DNA of 64,000 nucleotides from Lojkania enalia (lineage: Eukaryota > Ascomycota > Dothideomycetes > Pleosporales). Each line of letters begins with the position of its first letter. The stretch's first letter is position 1. Position numbers and translations under genes: made by a program. The notes beneath the pieces are model-generated. The model searched no databases. It was not told the origin of the DNA and worked only from the letters and a program-made list of their open reading frames with translations. The stretch spans positions 65,015 through 129,014 of the forward strand of contig ML986579.1 of the NCBI GenBank assembly GCA_010094045.1, read 5' to 3'. Below are positions 42,560 through 54,998 of the stretch, piece after piece.

Positions 42560-45500
42560 GTTTTTATGGCGTATTTTTACTAGCAACAATTGAAGGTAGC
42601 TGTGTGGAATAATGAAGATAATCGCTGCAAGACGCGCCCTCTGAGGTGTCCAATTCGCGCTTTCGCGGATGATGAAAGAGAGGTCAATGAACACACACAC
42701 ACATACATATATATATCCGACAAAAGACTTAGTACAGTGATACCCATCAGTCTCTCAGCTATGTTAGCATAGATCATTGGACCACCTTGACCGCTGTCGG
42801 TGTTGGCCTTCGGTCAAGCTCTTTCTGCCGGACTCAAGTAGCATGTTCAACGTGCCGGAGTCTGTACTACGGTTGCTCTTCAAGGGACATTTACGGTTCA
42901 TCAGAGGGTATTATATATCCGGTATACATTCCGTAATACGGAGCTTTTTCAGCTTTTTGTATATATATTTCCTTTCTCTAGCTAGTAATGTCCGGATAGA
43001 GTTGGTTTAGAACTGGTTCTTGTTAATAGCGGTTATGTGACTCGTACCTTTAACGTTACGGAATCTAAGGCCGCCCAAGAGCTATGTTGCGGATCGGATG
43101 AACTAAGATAATTCCTAGCATGAGCGCCGTTCTGTGCACAGTAGTACGGACGCAGTCCTGCCCGTTAAACACGTTGTTCTGCGGCCGAGACAGAAAGTAG
43201 TAGCTAAAGGTTGGACCAAGTTTGTATATGGCAGGAGGAAGACGGTCTGTCTATTTTAAGAATCCACGAATAAATTTGCGCGGTAACTCCGACCAAATCC
43301 AATCCCTTTTGGGTAGCACACCTTTGATTCTGTGACAGAGACGCAACGTTACTCTGCCCAAAGTTCAAATACAATATCTACACCGTTTATTTTAAGGTGT
43401 GGACTCTGTTTTAGTCTCCCAATCGTACATCTGCCAAGTTCTTAGCCTTAGATCTCTCACAACATTAATCAGTAAAGGTATGCCGCTGCCTTTCTACGCG
43501 GAAAATGGATGTTAGCTTGTACGAATTGGGCGTGGAGCCTCTCCAACAAAGTGGGAATATTATAGAGAGAAGTTAGATAGTCATACTTGGGTGTTATTGC
43601 GTCTCATTACGGCGCAGAGTTGGTGCTGCGCTATTTTTACATCTCGTCAGGTGTATGATCACTCAGATCCTGTGCTACATCTAGCTTAAGGGTTGGTTCC
43701 TCCCCCTTAGCGAATTCCGCATTTGCTGTTTAGCGTCTTAGAAACATAACAGCTGACAACTCTCCACTCTTGTGCAAACGCTTCACTTCCCTTCTCCCTG
43801 CATCCCATAGCACGTGATACACCCCTCGTAGCATCTTAATGTAGACGATAGAAAGGTTGGAGTAGTGGAATGTTGTGATAATATAAAAGTGTGGAGTGAT
43901 CTACGACAGGATTCCTACATTCACGTTAGACCGAGAAGAATCTGCCCATAGCTGAGAGCTGTGAAGGTGATTTGTATACAGGTGCAACCTAGTTAGATAC
44001 TGCAATTCGAATGTGGTGTGATCTACGACAGTATTACAGCATTGATGCTAGAGCGATGTGACGAGGCTATACTACTCAACTGAACAGAATATATACGAGA
44101 ATATCAAGCGAGCTTGATATTTCGGGTGTGTGTGGTATATATCAATCAACATTCCGGCATCGCCTAGACCGTACCCAAAGAGCGGTGAGGAATAATATGA
44201 CCTATTGCTACAAGCGATAAGGCAACTAAGAGCCAGTTGTTTTTGGAATATCTAGGGGAAAAGGACTTGAAAGTAACTTACGAGCAGAATAAGGAGCCAC
44301 ACAAAGGGTTGCATACAACTATAAGAGGAATTCCAACAGTCAAAGCATTGTCTTAAATCAGACGGACGGAATGGAAGATGCTAGGTCCGAATACGCTGCA
44401 TGGCGAGATGCTTAATAATTTAGTGTAATATAGACAGCGCAAAGCTCGCAAGCTGTAAATTGAAGATTCCTTACGAGTACGGTAGGACAGCGAGCTGCAA
44501 AGATCATACGTTATGTCAATTGGTAACCTCGCGGTGAGTAATAACCTAGATAAAAGATATATCCCAAGTAAGACACCTCCATTGTTATATAGGTGCGCTA
44601 TACTAATGTACTAGACAATCTCTACGTTGCATCTTCATTACGTCTAGATCATATTAAAGCCGCTATATTTGCCGCTCTAGCAAAGTTGTACTATACTAGA
44701 GCTGTAGTCTATAGATCCGAACCCTATATATTTAATTTAGTTGGAGCTCGTTGATTACCCCGAGGTGTTGACCGATCTGAAGAGGGAAGCTGAATATAGG
44801 GCGAGGCCCAGCGGTTGAAGCTAACATAGCGCGAGCTGGATATAGATGTGAATGTGAATAGAGCTAGGAAATGCCGGGATCTGTTGAAGGGCAGCAAGGA
44901 AAAAGCGGCATTAACTATGGTGAGGCATTTTATTGATTGGACTGGTTTTAATGTGACACGGCGTACATCTTCGCAACTGTCTTGTGTAGTAACCGGGCTA
45001 GGCGTCCTCGCTGCCGCAGAGAAGTGAATCACGCGGGTTTTAATCTCTGAGCCCTTGTTTAGCTGAAAGCTGCAATTTTTAATGCTGTTCATTCAGTCGA
45101 GTCAAGCGTTGGCGGTATGATGTAGCATTCTAGAGCGAGGATGAGGTGGGCTTGAGCTTCGACGATTTGCGGGGAGCGCTATTCTCAAGGTCGTCGAAAG
45201 ATTATGGGAATGATAGTATCGCAGACTCTGAACGAATGCAATGAAGCAGGAGTCTCATTAATCTAAGGCAGATAATGACGCCTGTCGAAGTTTCTAGTAG
45301 TAAAGTGCAGACTGGAGGCATTGTGCGGGTATACTAGCCTTCGTGCTGACGTTGAGAAATGGTATAATATGGTAGTGGGTATAGATCTACCGTGCATAGG
45401 ACTGTATAGGCAGGAAAAAGGCTGGTGAGGATGGAGAGATTCAGTGTGAAATAAAACGAGGTGGAACACTACTTCTATCTTAGCTGATAGCAATTGTGTA

Positions 45501-45802
45501 ATGAATATGGGCTGACCGCGGATCTAAGAATTTCCGGTGCTAAGATACTACTAGCTTAGAGGCCTCTATTTTTAGATGTAAACCCTTTTAGATATAGAAG
45601 TAACTATGCTAATCTAATATTATTTAACGTAGTTCACAAGCGAGCCGCCCACCTAGTCAGCCATCTCTATGTTTAGAGGCATATATCGCGACAACGCTAG
45701 TAGATGAGTATAACATTGTGTTAGGAGATTGATAGGCAATTTATATGCTACTGCGCAAGTTCTAGCATTCTACGTAGGTTCGCTGCAGCGACTGCAGCAC
45801 TT
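42560..45802. other. Intergenic, no recognisable gene
   Basis: About 3.2 kb. It holds short frames only (the largest, 122 codons, at 44724-45092 on the minus strand, unsupported), an imperfect direct repeat near 43.89 and 44.01 kb and a hairpin at 44100-44121. Confidence 0.5.
44100..44121. repeat. Short perfect inverted repeat (10-bp arms, 2-nt centre)
   Basis: AATATCAAGC, GA, GCTTGATATT. It could form a small hairpin. No gene is adjacent. Confidence 0.85.
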
Positions 45803-46205
45803 TTAGTGTGTCGTGCTGACCTTTCTGCGCTTCCTACCTGCGCGCACTTCATCTCCCAGCTGCTTATCCACCTCCTTTTGAGCAGCTATCTCAGCAGCTT
45901 CAGCTTTAGTAAAACTTCCTTGCTTCTGCAGAACTTTTTTTGATCGCTTTTTGCACTGCGATAGAGCCTTATTTGCTTCCTGAAACAAATCAACCTGACG
46001 CTGAAGCAGCGCGCATAAATGAGCCATCAGCGCTGATAGCTTGAATAACTATTACCCAGTCGCGATCGCCTAGCAGAGGTGATTTTGGTCGACTAGCTGA
46101 TAGCTCAACAGCAGTGACTGCCTTACTAGTAGACGCGATAAATACCTGGAAGCCTGTTCTGTCGAAATTATAGATATCGATATCAGCAATACTAACGTCG
46201 CTCAC
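45803..46205 (-). pseudogene. pogo-like transposase remnant with internal deletion
   Basis: The first part reads IADIDIYNFDRTGFQVFIAS and LLGDRDWVIVIQAISADG, matching the first catalytic-Asp region of fungal pogo/Fot1 transposases (family IYNFDETGF and PGDREWVTVIQAI). It then jumps, in another frame, to ALLQRQVDLFQEANKALSQC and KKVLQKQGSFTKAEA, the charged C-terminal region of the same family. The central DDE core is missing. This copy is not A+T-driven like the one at 12.9-21.6 kb, so it has a different history. Confidence 0.75.
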
Positions 46206-49200
46206 CGCCTAGCGTACTAGGGATGATTAATTGGTATCGGGACAAAACTAATTCGCCTCTCGAAATCTGCACCGTACAACATGCATTGTATGAATTCTAT
46301 AAAGGGCTATGCCCGTGCTAAGAATCCGCACGGCCCTATCACTCAGGGGAAGAACAATCTCGCTTGAGGAAACGGAGTGTGCTAGGGCTTCAAATAATCG
46401 ACGTGACTACAAATATTCATGCCCCTTGGAAACGCCTAGATTACTGCCTAAGAATTTGCTTGTTCGATCTGAAACATCAACTCATCAACGGCAATAGTAT
46501 CGCGTCGTTTTAAATCATAGGTGTTTCTACGTCCTCGCTATCGATCTTACAAGCAATAGCTTTGGCACCGAATACACCTTGTCCCTTATTCCAGCAATGA
46601 TCTTGAGAGCCTCCTAGTTTCCTACGAGATTCTCAATCAATGCTCCAACGTTGGTAGGTTGTTTCTGGTTCCGCCAACAATAGCGAATACCTTAGCTCTC
46701 TCTGGCGGTACTATGATTAACACAGGTTTGGTCGTCTCATTCGAAAAGTGTAAGGTTGGAGTTCTTATTATTGTAGCAGTCTTTGAATCGGCTATTAGTG
46801 AATAAGGGATACTCGACTACATGATCGGCGCTGGTAAGCGTCTCGCATGGCTAAAGGACATCTTCCAGTGCTTTGTTGAGAGATTTGTGCTTGGACCTAA
46901 TGAACTCGGTAAGATATTTGAAATACTCATTTGCATTGCGGTTGGTAAATCTTTGCTCTTCCGATTGCTCGGCCATCATTTAGGGATTCTGATCGATGAT
47001 GTTCAACTGTGAGCACGTAAAGCGGTGGAGAACTCGAGTATTAATAGACTGGCGTAAGTAGGTATGTTAATTGCTAAAAGAAACGAAGAGGAAGCGTAAC
47101 GCGAAGAATATATACTTATTAATAACTGTTTAAAGACTTAACTCCTTGTACCGTATGAATGACTATAATCGGAAAGTGACGGTGCGTTTGATCTGTGAAG
47201 GGTAACCCACAATTCCAGAGTTAGGTTAACATTGTGCGCGAATTCCAGCTTACAGTCGTAGGGGCACCCCAAAACAACGGAGGCAGCATTGGCTAACAAG
47301 CTGTGCAAGAAGCAATGTTTGAATCATTCGGCACCTTAGAATCTCTAGTACACTCCTTGCATCCCACAAAAGCCACCTTACTATTTGCACATCCCGTTCT
47401 TCGAGCTTCTTCGGACATCTTCCAAAAATTTTATCATATCCTTTTCCCACAGATGATATCCAAATAACGGACTACCGGCAGTCTTTCGTTTGAATAGTGG
47501 GTTAGAAGTGGTTGCAAAGGATACTCAAGCCATTCCTCGACCCATAGATGGAGACCGTAAGTCTCATCCGAATGCAACTCCTGGGTATGTTTAAAGAATT
47601 TGTTATCCTGTCAATGAGGTGGTAGAGTTGAATATCCCGATTGATTGGATCTATAATTTTGTTGTGACACTCAACTTCCTGCTAAATCTCGCAATGAAGA
47701 AGTTCGTGGAGAGCGAGGCCGGCATTCTCGAGCTTATCGTTCAAGTCTCTGACTTCTTTTTGCTATTTTTGGTAGCTACAGTTGAGGATAAATTTCCGTG
47801 TTATGCCTACCAAGCTTGCTCGTAAAGCTGCCTCGTTAGATCCCCAATATGTCGTCACGGCTTCTGAATGACCAACTTCATATGGCTGACGTCGGGAATT
47901 GTACAGGAAGTTATGAGTAAACCGCCATTGCTGCGCCTCCATATAGACATGTTCTAGTGTGAGATTGTCATTCACTGCCAAACGCTGCGCAAAGTTGGGT
48001 AGACGCGCCTCCCATTCCGACACCGTATACTGGTCCACGATGGCTCTAAATGACATGCGGCTGTAGCAAATTCCTGAGGCCTCTATTCGCACTTCCTATT
48101 AAATGCGGAGTAGCGCAGGCCAAAGTACCTAGGTAACGGGCAGCCCCCCTTGGTGAGTGAATTCACGGAAGGAATAACTGCGCTTACTGACGTTTCGTGA
48201 GATACGGGGTAAGTTAGTACTTCGGCCGCATACCGAAAACAAGCACCTTCATATAGATACAATGCTTTCCATTCCGGGTTGTACTTTAAGAAAACGCAGC
48301 GGGGTGTGTGCACTTTAAGGACGAAGTCGTAAATCCGGAACCTTACATTGCGGCTTAGTTGCTTAAAATAGCATGACCTTACGGTGGCATCTTGATATGC
48401 TAGGCAATGGCGATAGAAAATAGCCTTAGCTCGAGATGTTTGGCTGAGTGTAAACTGTTCATAGAACTAGTAGGGATCCAGGGTAGGAAAAATGTGATTC
48501 AGGATTCATGCTCACGGCCACTGGTGATGATGAGGATAAGGACCAAGTATCCATTCCGACTATGAGCGTATCATGAGATTTTGTTTCAATTGTAGAATAT
48601 GGAAGTGCCATAGTTGCAAAGTACAAGAAAGACAGGCACGCCTTGTTTGCTCATTGTTAAAAGAAAATAGGCCGCTTAAATAAGTTCGCTATTAAGGTCA
48701 CAGACACTGACACGAAAAGGTGCTGCCTACTTCGTGTATAACATTGTGCCTACTGCAAGAGTCGCACTAGTCTTGGCTAAAGCAAGGAGGCACTGAGGAA
48801 TCCTAAACACGAGGAGAGATTTGCTGATGTGGGTGGTCGCTTGATCTGCAAACGCCAAATTTCTGCACGCTTACTACTCTAGCCAGCATTAACAGGTCCA
48901 TGAAGATATAGAAGTCAGTAGGTCTGAGTTCATGACAATGGCAATGCGTCCTAAGACTAATACATGCAAGGGGCAGCACATTGTAGAATGGAATTCAAGA
49001 CCCATAAGATCAACGCGATACCCCTTGATCCTGAAGGCCTGGTATCATGGGGTGGAGCTTGGATGGCTAAATTCGTGAGTGGGATAGCGTGCAGATGGGA
49101 CCAAGCATGCGGTTCCTGTCTAGGTACAAAATTCGTACAGAAAAGGTCAACTTCCCTGACTGCACTATGTGTGAACTGCACCCCTGGTCATGAAACGGAA

Positions 49201-49569
49201 ACACTAGTGATTGGGGAAGAAGGGGAGAAGCTGAAGGGTAGTGAAGGAATTACTAAACGACTGGTCGCGTCGGCGTCTTGGAAGGGCCGATATACCCTAT
49301 CGTAAGACAAAGCATCCAACCCAACCCAACTGAAAGTACTACGACTGAGCTAGTATTAACTGAGTAATTAAGTCTGCCACCAAGCATTTTACTCGATCAG
49401 TAGTAGCTGAGTCGTAGCCGTGGCGCCTTTTGCCTTTGGGATACAAGGTATATATGCCCTTCAAGAACTCTCGCGACCCAAATGCTCCTCCTCCACCTCC
49501 AACACCCATCAACTAATCAACAGCATTCCTACGCGTTCTAGTCAGATCATTCAGCGATTCACACGCCCA
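46206..49569. other. Gene-poor region with scattered coding-like scraps
   Basis: About 3.4 kb. Minus-strand scraps near 46.6-47.0 kb read VPPERAKVFAIVGGTRNNLP and EQRFTNRNANEYFKYLTEF, broken by stops. A minus-strand frame from the ATG at 48056 to 47763 (97 codons, LPNFAQRLAVNDNLTLEHV) is open but unmatched. None of these supports a gene call on its own. Confidence 0.4.
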
Positions 49570-50405
49570 ATGTCTTCCTTTACTCTTGATAAGACCATCT
49601 TCAACCTCTCGCTTTACAAAAGCGTTCGAGATACATGGTTCGAAGGTGTACCACTCGACGCCGCGGATTTTGATTTCGCTGCGGCGAAGAGGTGGTTCCA
49701 GGCGACACCAGAAGAGAAAGCCATCTTCGACTCGAAGTGTCGGGACAACTTTGCACATGCCCTCGAGGCTATCGGGCCCGAGAAGTTCCCTGAACCCACC
49801 GCTGAGCCATTCCTTCAGGAAATTAAAGAGGTGGCGCAGAGCAACCCTGGAGATGGGGGAGCCACTGCAGCCTGGTCGGCTCTTGCGATTGTCCTGCTTG
49901 TTGACCAGATGACTCGCCACATCTTCCGTAAGGGAGAAGGCCTTGTCAAGGTCTACAATCACTACGATAAGATTGCTTATTCTTTAGTCAGGGCCCTTTT
50001 TTCTGCCGACAGCCCAATCGGCAGGCCGGATCATCATCCTCAATGGCGGTATTCGCCGCCACATCGAACCTGGTTTTATCTCCCCTTCATACATTCTGAG
50101 GACATTGAAGCCCATGATATAGTCCAGGATATTATGGATGACATGTCAAAGGACGCAGAGGAGCACAATACTGGGCCAGGAATGAAGAAATTAGTGGAAG
50201 GCGGCATCAAGGGCGAGAAAGAGCATCGAGATATCCTTGAGAAGTTTGGAAGGTATTGTGCACATCTCATCAACCTGTCTCAGATATGCTTACCTATAAT
50301 AGATACCCGCACCGTAATTTGGCGCTTGGAAGAGAGTCTACAGACGAGGAGAAGAAATTTCTTTCAGAGGGAGGGTCTACGTTTGGCGTCTCCCAAGACG
50401 AATGA
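49570..50405 (+). CDS. DUF924 family protein
   Basis: Two exons, 49570-50252 and 50303-50405, join in phase to 261 aa. The 50-bp intron (GTATTG...TAATAG) restores the family C-terminus FGRYPHRNLALGRESTDEEK ending GGSTFGVSQDE; without splicing the frame runs into unrelated residues. Core motifs of PF06041 (TPR-like helical repeat fold) are present: VRDTWFEG, RRWFQA-like KRWFQATPEEK, LLVDQMTRHIFRKGEG and FYLPFIHSEDIEAHD. The family is widespread in bacteria and fungi and its function is not known. 49570 is the first ATG in frame. Confidence 0.88.
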
Positions 50406-51277
50406 ACTAGGAGCGTTGGACTATAATATCAACACTAGGGGGATTTGATTGATTATTGTAACGTCCTCTCTCTAAGCAAACTACCTCGAGCAAAATACGG
50501 TGGACCAAGTATGTCCTTGGTAAGATTCACTAGTGTATTCAGATTCTGAAATAATACATCTTGCTTCAAGTTCTCATTTTTTTTTTTCCGTGAAAATAGA
50601 TCAAACTCTAAGGCTATAGTACTTAGGCCCTGCAAAAAGTGAAGCCTACCCAGGTGCAAAGATAGATCTCGTTCTTGTGAGCGACCTTGCTAGAAGAATT
50701 AGTTGAGCGGAAATTCTTGTGCAAAGGCCCGATGTTCTTCCAGCAGAAATACGAAGACAGAAGCTACAAAAAACGCCGATATCGTTATGTCAGACTTTAC
50801 CTGCCAACAACATGTCTTTACTACGATACGAGGTGTTTTCTCCGCCACTCGTTCTAGTATAGCTGCTGGATCCATGCCTACTGATATGAAAGTTATGCGA
50901 CTACACCAGGATTCCATGCTCTAGCTTGAGTCCATAATGCCGTATTTCGTCCGAGAGCATCCTTGACGCTCCAAAATTGTAAACAAGGACCGAGTATGAT
51001 AAAGCCCGACTTGCCGATCCGCTGGGCAATTGGGCATTCTGCTAGGCAACAATATTGCTAGGCTATAGACTTGGACTAGCGTTATGTTTCACATAATGTA
51101 TATCTAAGCATGCTTCTATGTAGAATGTTTATAATCAAGCTTCCACACAGATTTAAATCCAACTTCATACCTTTTCTTTGTTTCGAGTAATAAACCAAGT
51201 AAACTTGAGCAAAATTTTTAACGGCCCTTCGCACCTCTGCCTAAAAAATATCCACGTTCCAATTTATCCCTCAAAAT
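50406..51277. other. Intergenic between DUF924 and GST genes
   Basis: 872 bp with no supported frame. It includes the 3' end of the DUF924 gene and the GST promoter. Confidence 0.5.
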
Positions 51278-51985
51278 ATGTCTCCATTCGCAACCCTTCA
51301 CACACTAAGCACCATCCTCCACGCCCGCGTGACGAAATCCCTCGCAGTCGCCAACCTCAACAAGCTCACCCTCGAGATTCCTTCGGACTTTGTCTATGGT
51401 GTAACCAACAAATCTCCCTCGTACCTCGCCAAATTCCCTCACGGCAAGATCCCCGCCCTCGAGACGCCCTCAGGCTTCTATCTATCTGAGTCTACGGCTA
51501 TAGCTCAGTACCTTGCCGAATCGGGTCCTTACAAGGACCAATTGCTTGGGCGAACAGTAGAGGAGAGGGCTCTGGTCCAGATGTGGATCAGTCTTGCCGA
51601 TACCTCGATTTTCATTGATGCGGGTCCCATTATATCCCAGGTTACGGGTCGGGGCTCGTACGCGAGTGGGTTCCTTGTCGACAAAGAGGAGCAGTTCATG
51701 CGCGCTGTGAAGCGTGTTGAAGTGCATCTTGCGCAAGAGGGAAAAGTGTGGCTAGTGAGGGACGACGAGTTCAGCCTTGCTGATTTGAGCGTCGCGAGTG
51801 CTTTGTATTGGCCATTGAAGTTCTTTATGGATGGAAAGTGTAGAGAGCAGATCCCAAATGTCATGAAGTGGTGGGAAAGGTTGTTGTCGATTGAGGAGGT
51901 GAAGAAGGGATTTGAAGGGCCGGTGGAGTTGTGCGAGGTTAGGCCGCCTTTCGATGGGAGTCTTCTTCAAGCACGGAAGGACTGA
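51278..51985 (+). CDS. Glutathione S-transferase (EF1B-gamma/Gtt-like class)
   Basis: Single exon, 235 aa from an ATG. The N-terminal thioredoxin-fold domain reads ARVTKSLAVANLNKLTLE, then the glutathione-site segment FPHGKIPALETPSGFYLSES with the conserved cis-Pro and ES pair, then TAIAQYLAES. The all-helical C-terminal domain includes VEERALVQMWISLADTSI and FSLADLSVASALYWPLKFF. The layout resembles the GST domain of elongation factor 1B-gamma and stand-alone fungal EFB-gamma-type GSTs; the EF1G C-terminal domain is absent. It should be a cytosolic detoxification or redox enzyme. Confidence 0.9.
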   Translation: MSPFATLHTLSTILHARVTKSLAVANLNKLTLEIPSDFVYGVTNKSPSYLAKFPHGKIPALETPSGFYLSESTAIAQYLAESGPYKDQLLGRTVEERALVQMWISLADTSIFIDAGPIISQVTGRGSYASGFLVDKEEQFMRAVKRVEVHLAQEGKVWLVRDDEFSLADLSVASALYWPLKFFMDGKCREQIPNVMKWWERLLSIEEVKKGFEGPVELCEVRPPFDGSLLQARKD

Positions 51986-52313
51986 TAAGTCAACTTTCTA
52001 GACCATGCTAGGAATAGCGTGTTATTGAATAGCCCTAAATGCAGAACTTCGAGGAAGAAGGTGTATAAGATGTGAATAAAATGTCGAGATATATCTAAGC
52101 CCTGGGATAATTCCAATTTAGTTCGTCCAGTGACTGTACCCGCCCTAGCACTAAAACAATAGAAATAATCGTGACCATAGAAAAATACATCGACTTCGAT
52201 GCTGCTAAAGATACCTAATCGCAGAAAAGACACAAAGGGGCTGAAAGAGTAACGAGAGTGGGGAATGGAGAGAAATAGAACAAAAAGTCCACGTAGCCCG
52301 GAGGTAATGAAGT

Positions 52314-53237
52314 TCAACAGACGATCGCTAAAACCCCATCCTCCTTTTGGACTTTAGCAGCTTCTTCCAAGTTTTCTACCTTCCTCAGCTTCATCTTTCC
52401 AGGGCCCTTCTCCTGATGCAAAGCAGCACCAACAAAAGCAATGCAATTGCCCGCCAGTGCCTCATAATAAATGATGATGCCGACCGCCTTCCTACTCTCC
52501 GCGACCATTAATTTGCTTGCCTTCGGCGAACCCCGATTCTGTTGGACTACGATATAATATCTGATCTTCTCTTTACTATCTAAGGGAATGACGAGAGTGT
52601 CTAACGCACGAGAGAGGTAGATATATTGCATCGAATTATCAACAGGGTCGTAGTATGGAGAGCGTGAGCGCCGGTTCGAGTTAACGATAGTGGGAAAAGG
52701 TTGAAAGCCGTCGGCTCCAAATTCAGGAGAAGTCATAAAAGCATCCTCGACACCGGAAGTAATGAGCCATGCCCATTTCTTGATGTCGCGTTCTGTGAAT
52801 GGAAATGTTGTCAAATAAACACTCGAGCGACCAGGAAAAGGTAAATCAGCGACGCCGTCGTAGACCGAAATCTGAGAGAGGAGAGAGGCTGATGAAGGGA
52901 TCAAGACGGTTTCTAGTGGTGGACCAGATCGGATTCTGACTGGCGAGGGAGAATAGTGACGGAATGGTGGAGCTCGGCGGCGAGTACGGCCACTTCGGTC
53001 ATACACGTCGTTCTCCGCGACAAAAGACTCAATGGTGTCCTGCCGTTCAAGTTTAGGCGGATGGATAGGGCACGCGCATTCTGCCTTTTTACCTCCCTCT
53101 CCATCAGATTCGTTTGCGGTGGGCTTGGTGTTGATTGTAAGCTCTAGTTTTGGCTCGGGAGCTGTCGCTTGGGTCTGAGACTCGACGGCATCGGAGTGGT
53201 TCATGATGGTCCACTGCTGCTCGATAGGGGAGGTCAT
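52314..53237 (-). CDS. Hypothetical protein with Arg/Ser-Pro-rich N-terminal region
   Basis: A single open frame of 307 aa from the ATG at 53237; the frame extends five codons upstream without an ATG. The first 120 residues are low-complexity and charged (RSGRTRRRAPPFRHYSPSPV). The rest looks globular, with VYLTTFPFTERDIKKWAWLI, YIYLSRALDTLVIPLDS and GIIIYYEALAGNCIAFVGAA. No transmembrane segment or known catalytic motif is evident. Length, codon use and lack of stops support a real gene. I do not recognise the family. Confidence 0.65.
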   Translation of the reverse strand: MTSPIEQQWTIMNHSDAVESQTQATAPEPKLELTINTKPTANESDGEGGKKAECACPIHPPKLERQDTIESFVAENDVYDRSGRTRRRAPPFRHYSPSPVRIRSGPPLETVLIPSSASLLSQISVYDGVADLPFPGRSSVYLTTFPFTERDIKKWAWLITSGVEDAFMTSPEFGADGFQPFPTIVNSNRRSRSPYYDPVDNSMQYIYLSRALDTLVIPLDSKEKIRYYIVVQQNRGSPKASKLMVAESRKAVGIIIYYEALAGNCIAFVGAALHQEKGPGKMKLRKVENLEEAAKVQKEDGVLAIVC

Positions 53238-53528
53238 ATACGAGAAGGACAATTCACCTATATTTTCCTATGAAATAACGTGTGTAAAAGCGGAGATGCA
53301 CTATCATCATGAGTGGAAAATGCGCTCTCTATATACTCGGTTTGCTCTCGAATATTTTCCACAAGCTTCAGCGCCTGCCTAGACCAGCTGAAAGCTCAGA
53401 ACAAATCATGTGCTCGAAGCAATCCTGTTGATGGTTCTGCCTTGAGAAGTCGGAGCTGAATGCGGGGGTAACATCGGCATGCAGGCTTGGCGTCTCTTGG
53501 CTGATCGCTGCCTAACAGTCGTGCACTC

Positions 53529-54692
53529 TCATACAACCACAGTCTCTCCAATATCACATAGACCGATCTCTTCATTCCACCGGAACCCCTCCGCCTCGGC
53601 CGCGTTCTTCCACCTGAGCGGTGGCTCGGTCACGGGCTCGTAATGCGCGCTGAGATTTCCCCTGAATGTTCCATAATGCATCCCGATGCTTTTCTTGCTT
53701 TTAACATCTCTGTGTATAGCCACAGAATCATCAGGAGAGGAATGCTGGCCAGATATGAGAGAGCGCGGCTGGAAGCAACCTATCGGGAGCAGAGCCAGGT
53801 CGAAAGGCCCATACAGCTCCCCAATTTCGGAAAAGGCGGGGCAAGGAGGATATGGTGCATTATGATGAGAGAGCTGATCATCAGATGGTACATAGCAGTA
53901 TCCGGTATCTCCAGAGAAATAGAGCCGCTTTGGCTCGTCACCTGCGTCCCTAGCCTCTTTGACAACCCAGCTACACCATAGCGTGCCATCGAAGTTCCAG
54001 GGAGCGCGGCCAGAACGATGCTGTGCAGGTGTACACACCACATCCACGCTTCCAATTCCTTCCTTGGAGAGAGTTACCCCGTCCCACCAATCCATCTCCG
54101 TCACCTGTTCTGCTTCGATGCCTATTCCCAGCCCCACCAAGACTGCTTTGATGCCCAGCCCGCAAAAGTAGCGCAGGTGTCCCTTCCATTTCGCATTGAG
54201 CTTCTTCAGGGTATCTGAGTCTAAATGGTCATAATGATCATGGCTGATGCACACGGCATCGACCTCAGGTACGTCTGCAATGCTGCAAGGTGTAGGTGTA
54301 AAGCGGACAGGACCGAGCAAGCCATACGGTCCTACTCTCTCACTCCAAACGGGGTCAAGTAGGATCCTCAAGCCTCTCTCCGCATTCTTGGCTTTAGCTG
54401 TCTCGATGAGGAAGCTTGCATGCCCAATCCACGTTGCTTTCAATCCGTTTGTTGAGATTCCCCAATCTGGCTTGTGCACTTGGACTAATTCGGAGCGGTC
54501 GCTGGGAACGGGGACAAAGTTCCTGCGGGAAAGGCAACGCTTTTTGATCGCTTGCTGTACCGAGGTGGAGTTGTAGGATGGCCAGGGGTTGATGAATGAC
54601 GTGGGTGGGCTGCCAACGTGGTGAGAAGGCGGGTGCGAGTAGTTTGGAGGGCGACGCGGGCTCAATGAGTTCACGGTGGACGACGGAGGCAT
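53529..54692 (-). CDS. NAPE-PLD-like metallo-beta-lactamase-fold hydrolase
   Basis: Single exon, 387 aa from the ATG at 54692 (MPPSSTVNSLSPRRPPNYSH); the frame upstream lacks an ATG. Motifs of N-acyl-phosphatidylethanolamine-hydrolysing phospholipase D are in order: WIGHASFLIE, ILLDPVWSERVGPYGLLGP, the metal site CISHDHYDHLD (about residues 151-156), CTPAQHRSGRAPWNFDGTLW, YFSGDTGYC, LLPIGCFQPR and KSIGMHYGTFRG. The protein probably hydrolyses a phospholipid-type phosphodiester with zinc. It lies 306 bp downstream of the RNase T2 gene on the same strand. Confidence 0.88.
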   Translation of the reverse strand: MPPSSTVNSLSPRRPPNYSHPPSHHVGSPPTSFINPWPSYNSTSVQQAIKKRCLSRRNFVPVPSDRSELVQVHKPDWGISTNGLKATWIGHASFLIETAKAKNAERGLRILLDPVWSERVGPYGLLGPVRFTPTPCSIADVPEVDAVCISHDHYDHLDSDTLKKLNAKWKGHLRYFCGLGIKAVLVGLGIGIEAEQVTEMDWWDGVTLSKEGIGSVDVVCTPAQHRSGRAPWNFDGTLWCSWVVKEARDAGDEPKRLYFSGDTGYCYVPSDDQLSHHNAPYPPCPAFSEIGELYGPFDLALLPIGCFQPRSLISGQHSSPDDSVAIHRDVKSKKSIGMHYGTFRGNLSAHYEPVTEPPLRWKNAAEAEGFRWNEEIGLCDIGETVVV

Positions 54693-54998
54693 GGTGAAGG
54701 CAGAATCGCGAAAGAGAATTTCTGACAGATCCGTATAGACGACATGGGAATGTGTAGATGTATGATCGGAGTTAGGGATGGAATGCACGACGGAAGATGC
54801 AGCATCGGAGCGGAGGTTGCGGACAAGCAATTGGACCGTGGCCGAGTCTAGCCTGTTCGGAACCAGCCACGTGATTGCGAGTGGGCAGGACTGCTTCCTG
54901 CCTTCGCGTCTTTTCCAGGCTCATGATACGGAAGGAAAAACAACTGGCCATCTAACTTCATCATATTTTCATCGTTTCTTTGTATATTACCGTCTATT

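Noticed and set aside
44724..45092. 122-codon minus-strand frame
   Set aside because: No motif, no splice-extended partner and Ser/Arg-rich shadow-like composition.
48964..49305. 113-codon plus-strand frame upstream of the DUF924 gene
   Set aside because: No family resemblance and nothing links it to a splice structure; left as intergenic.
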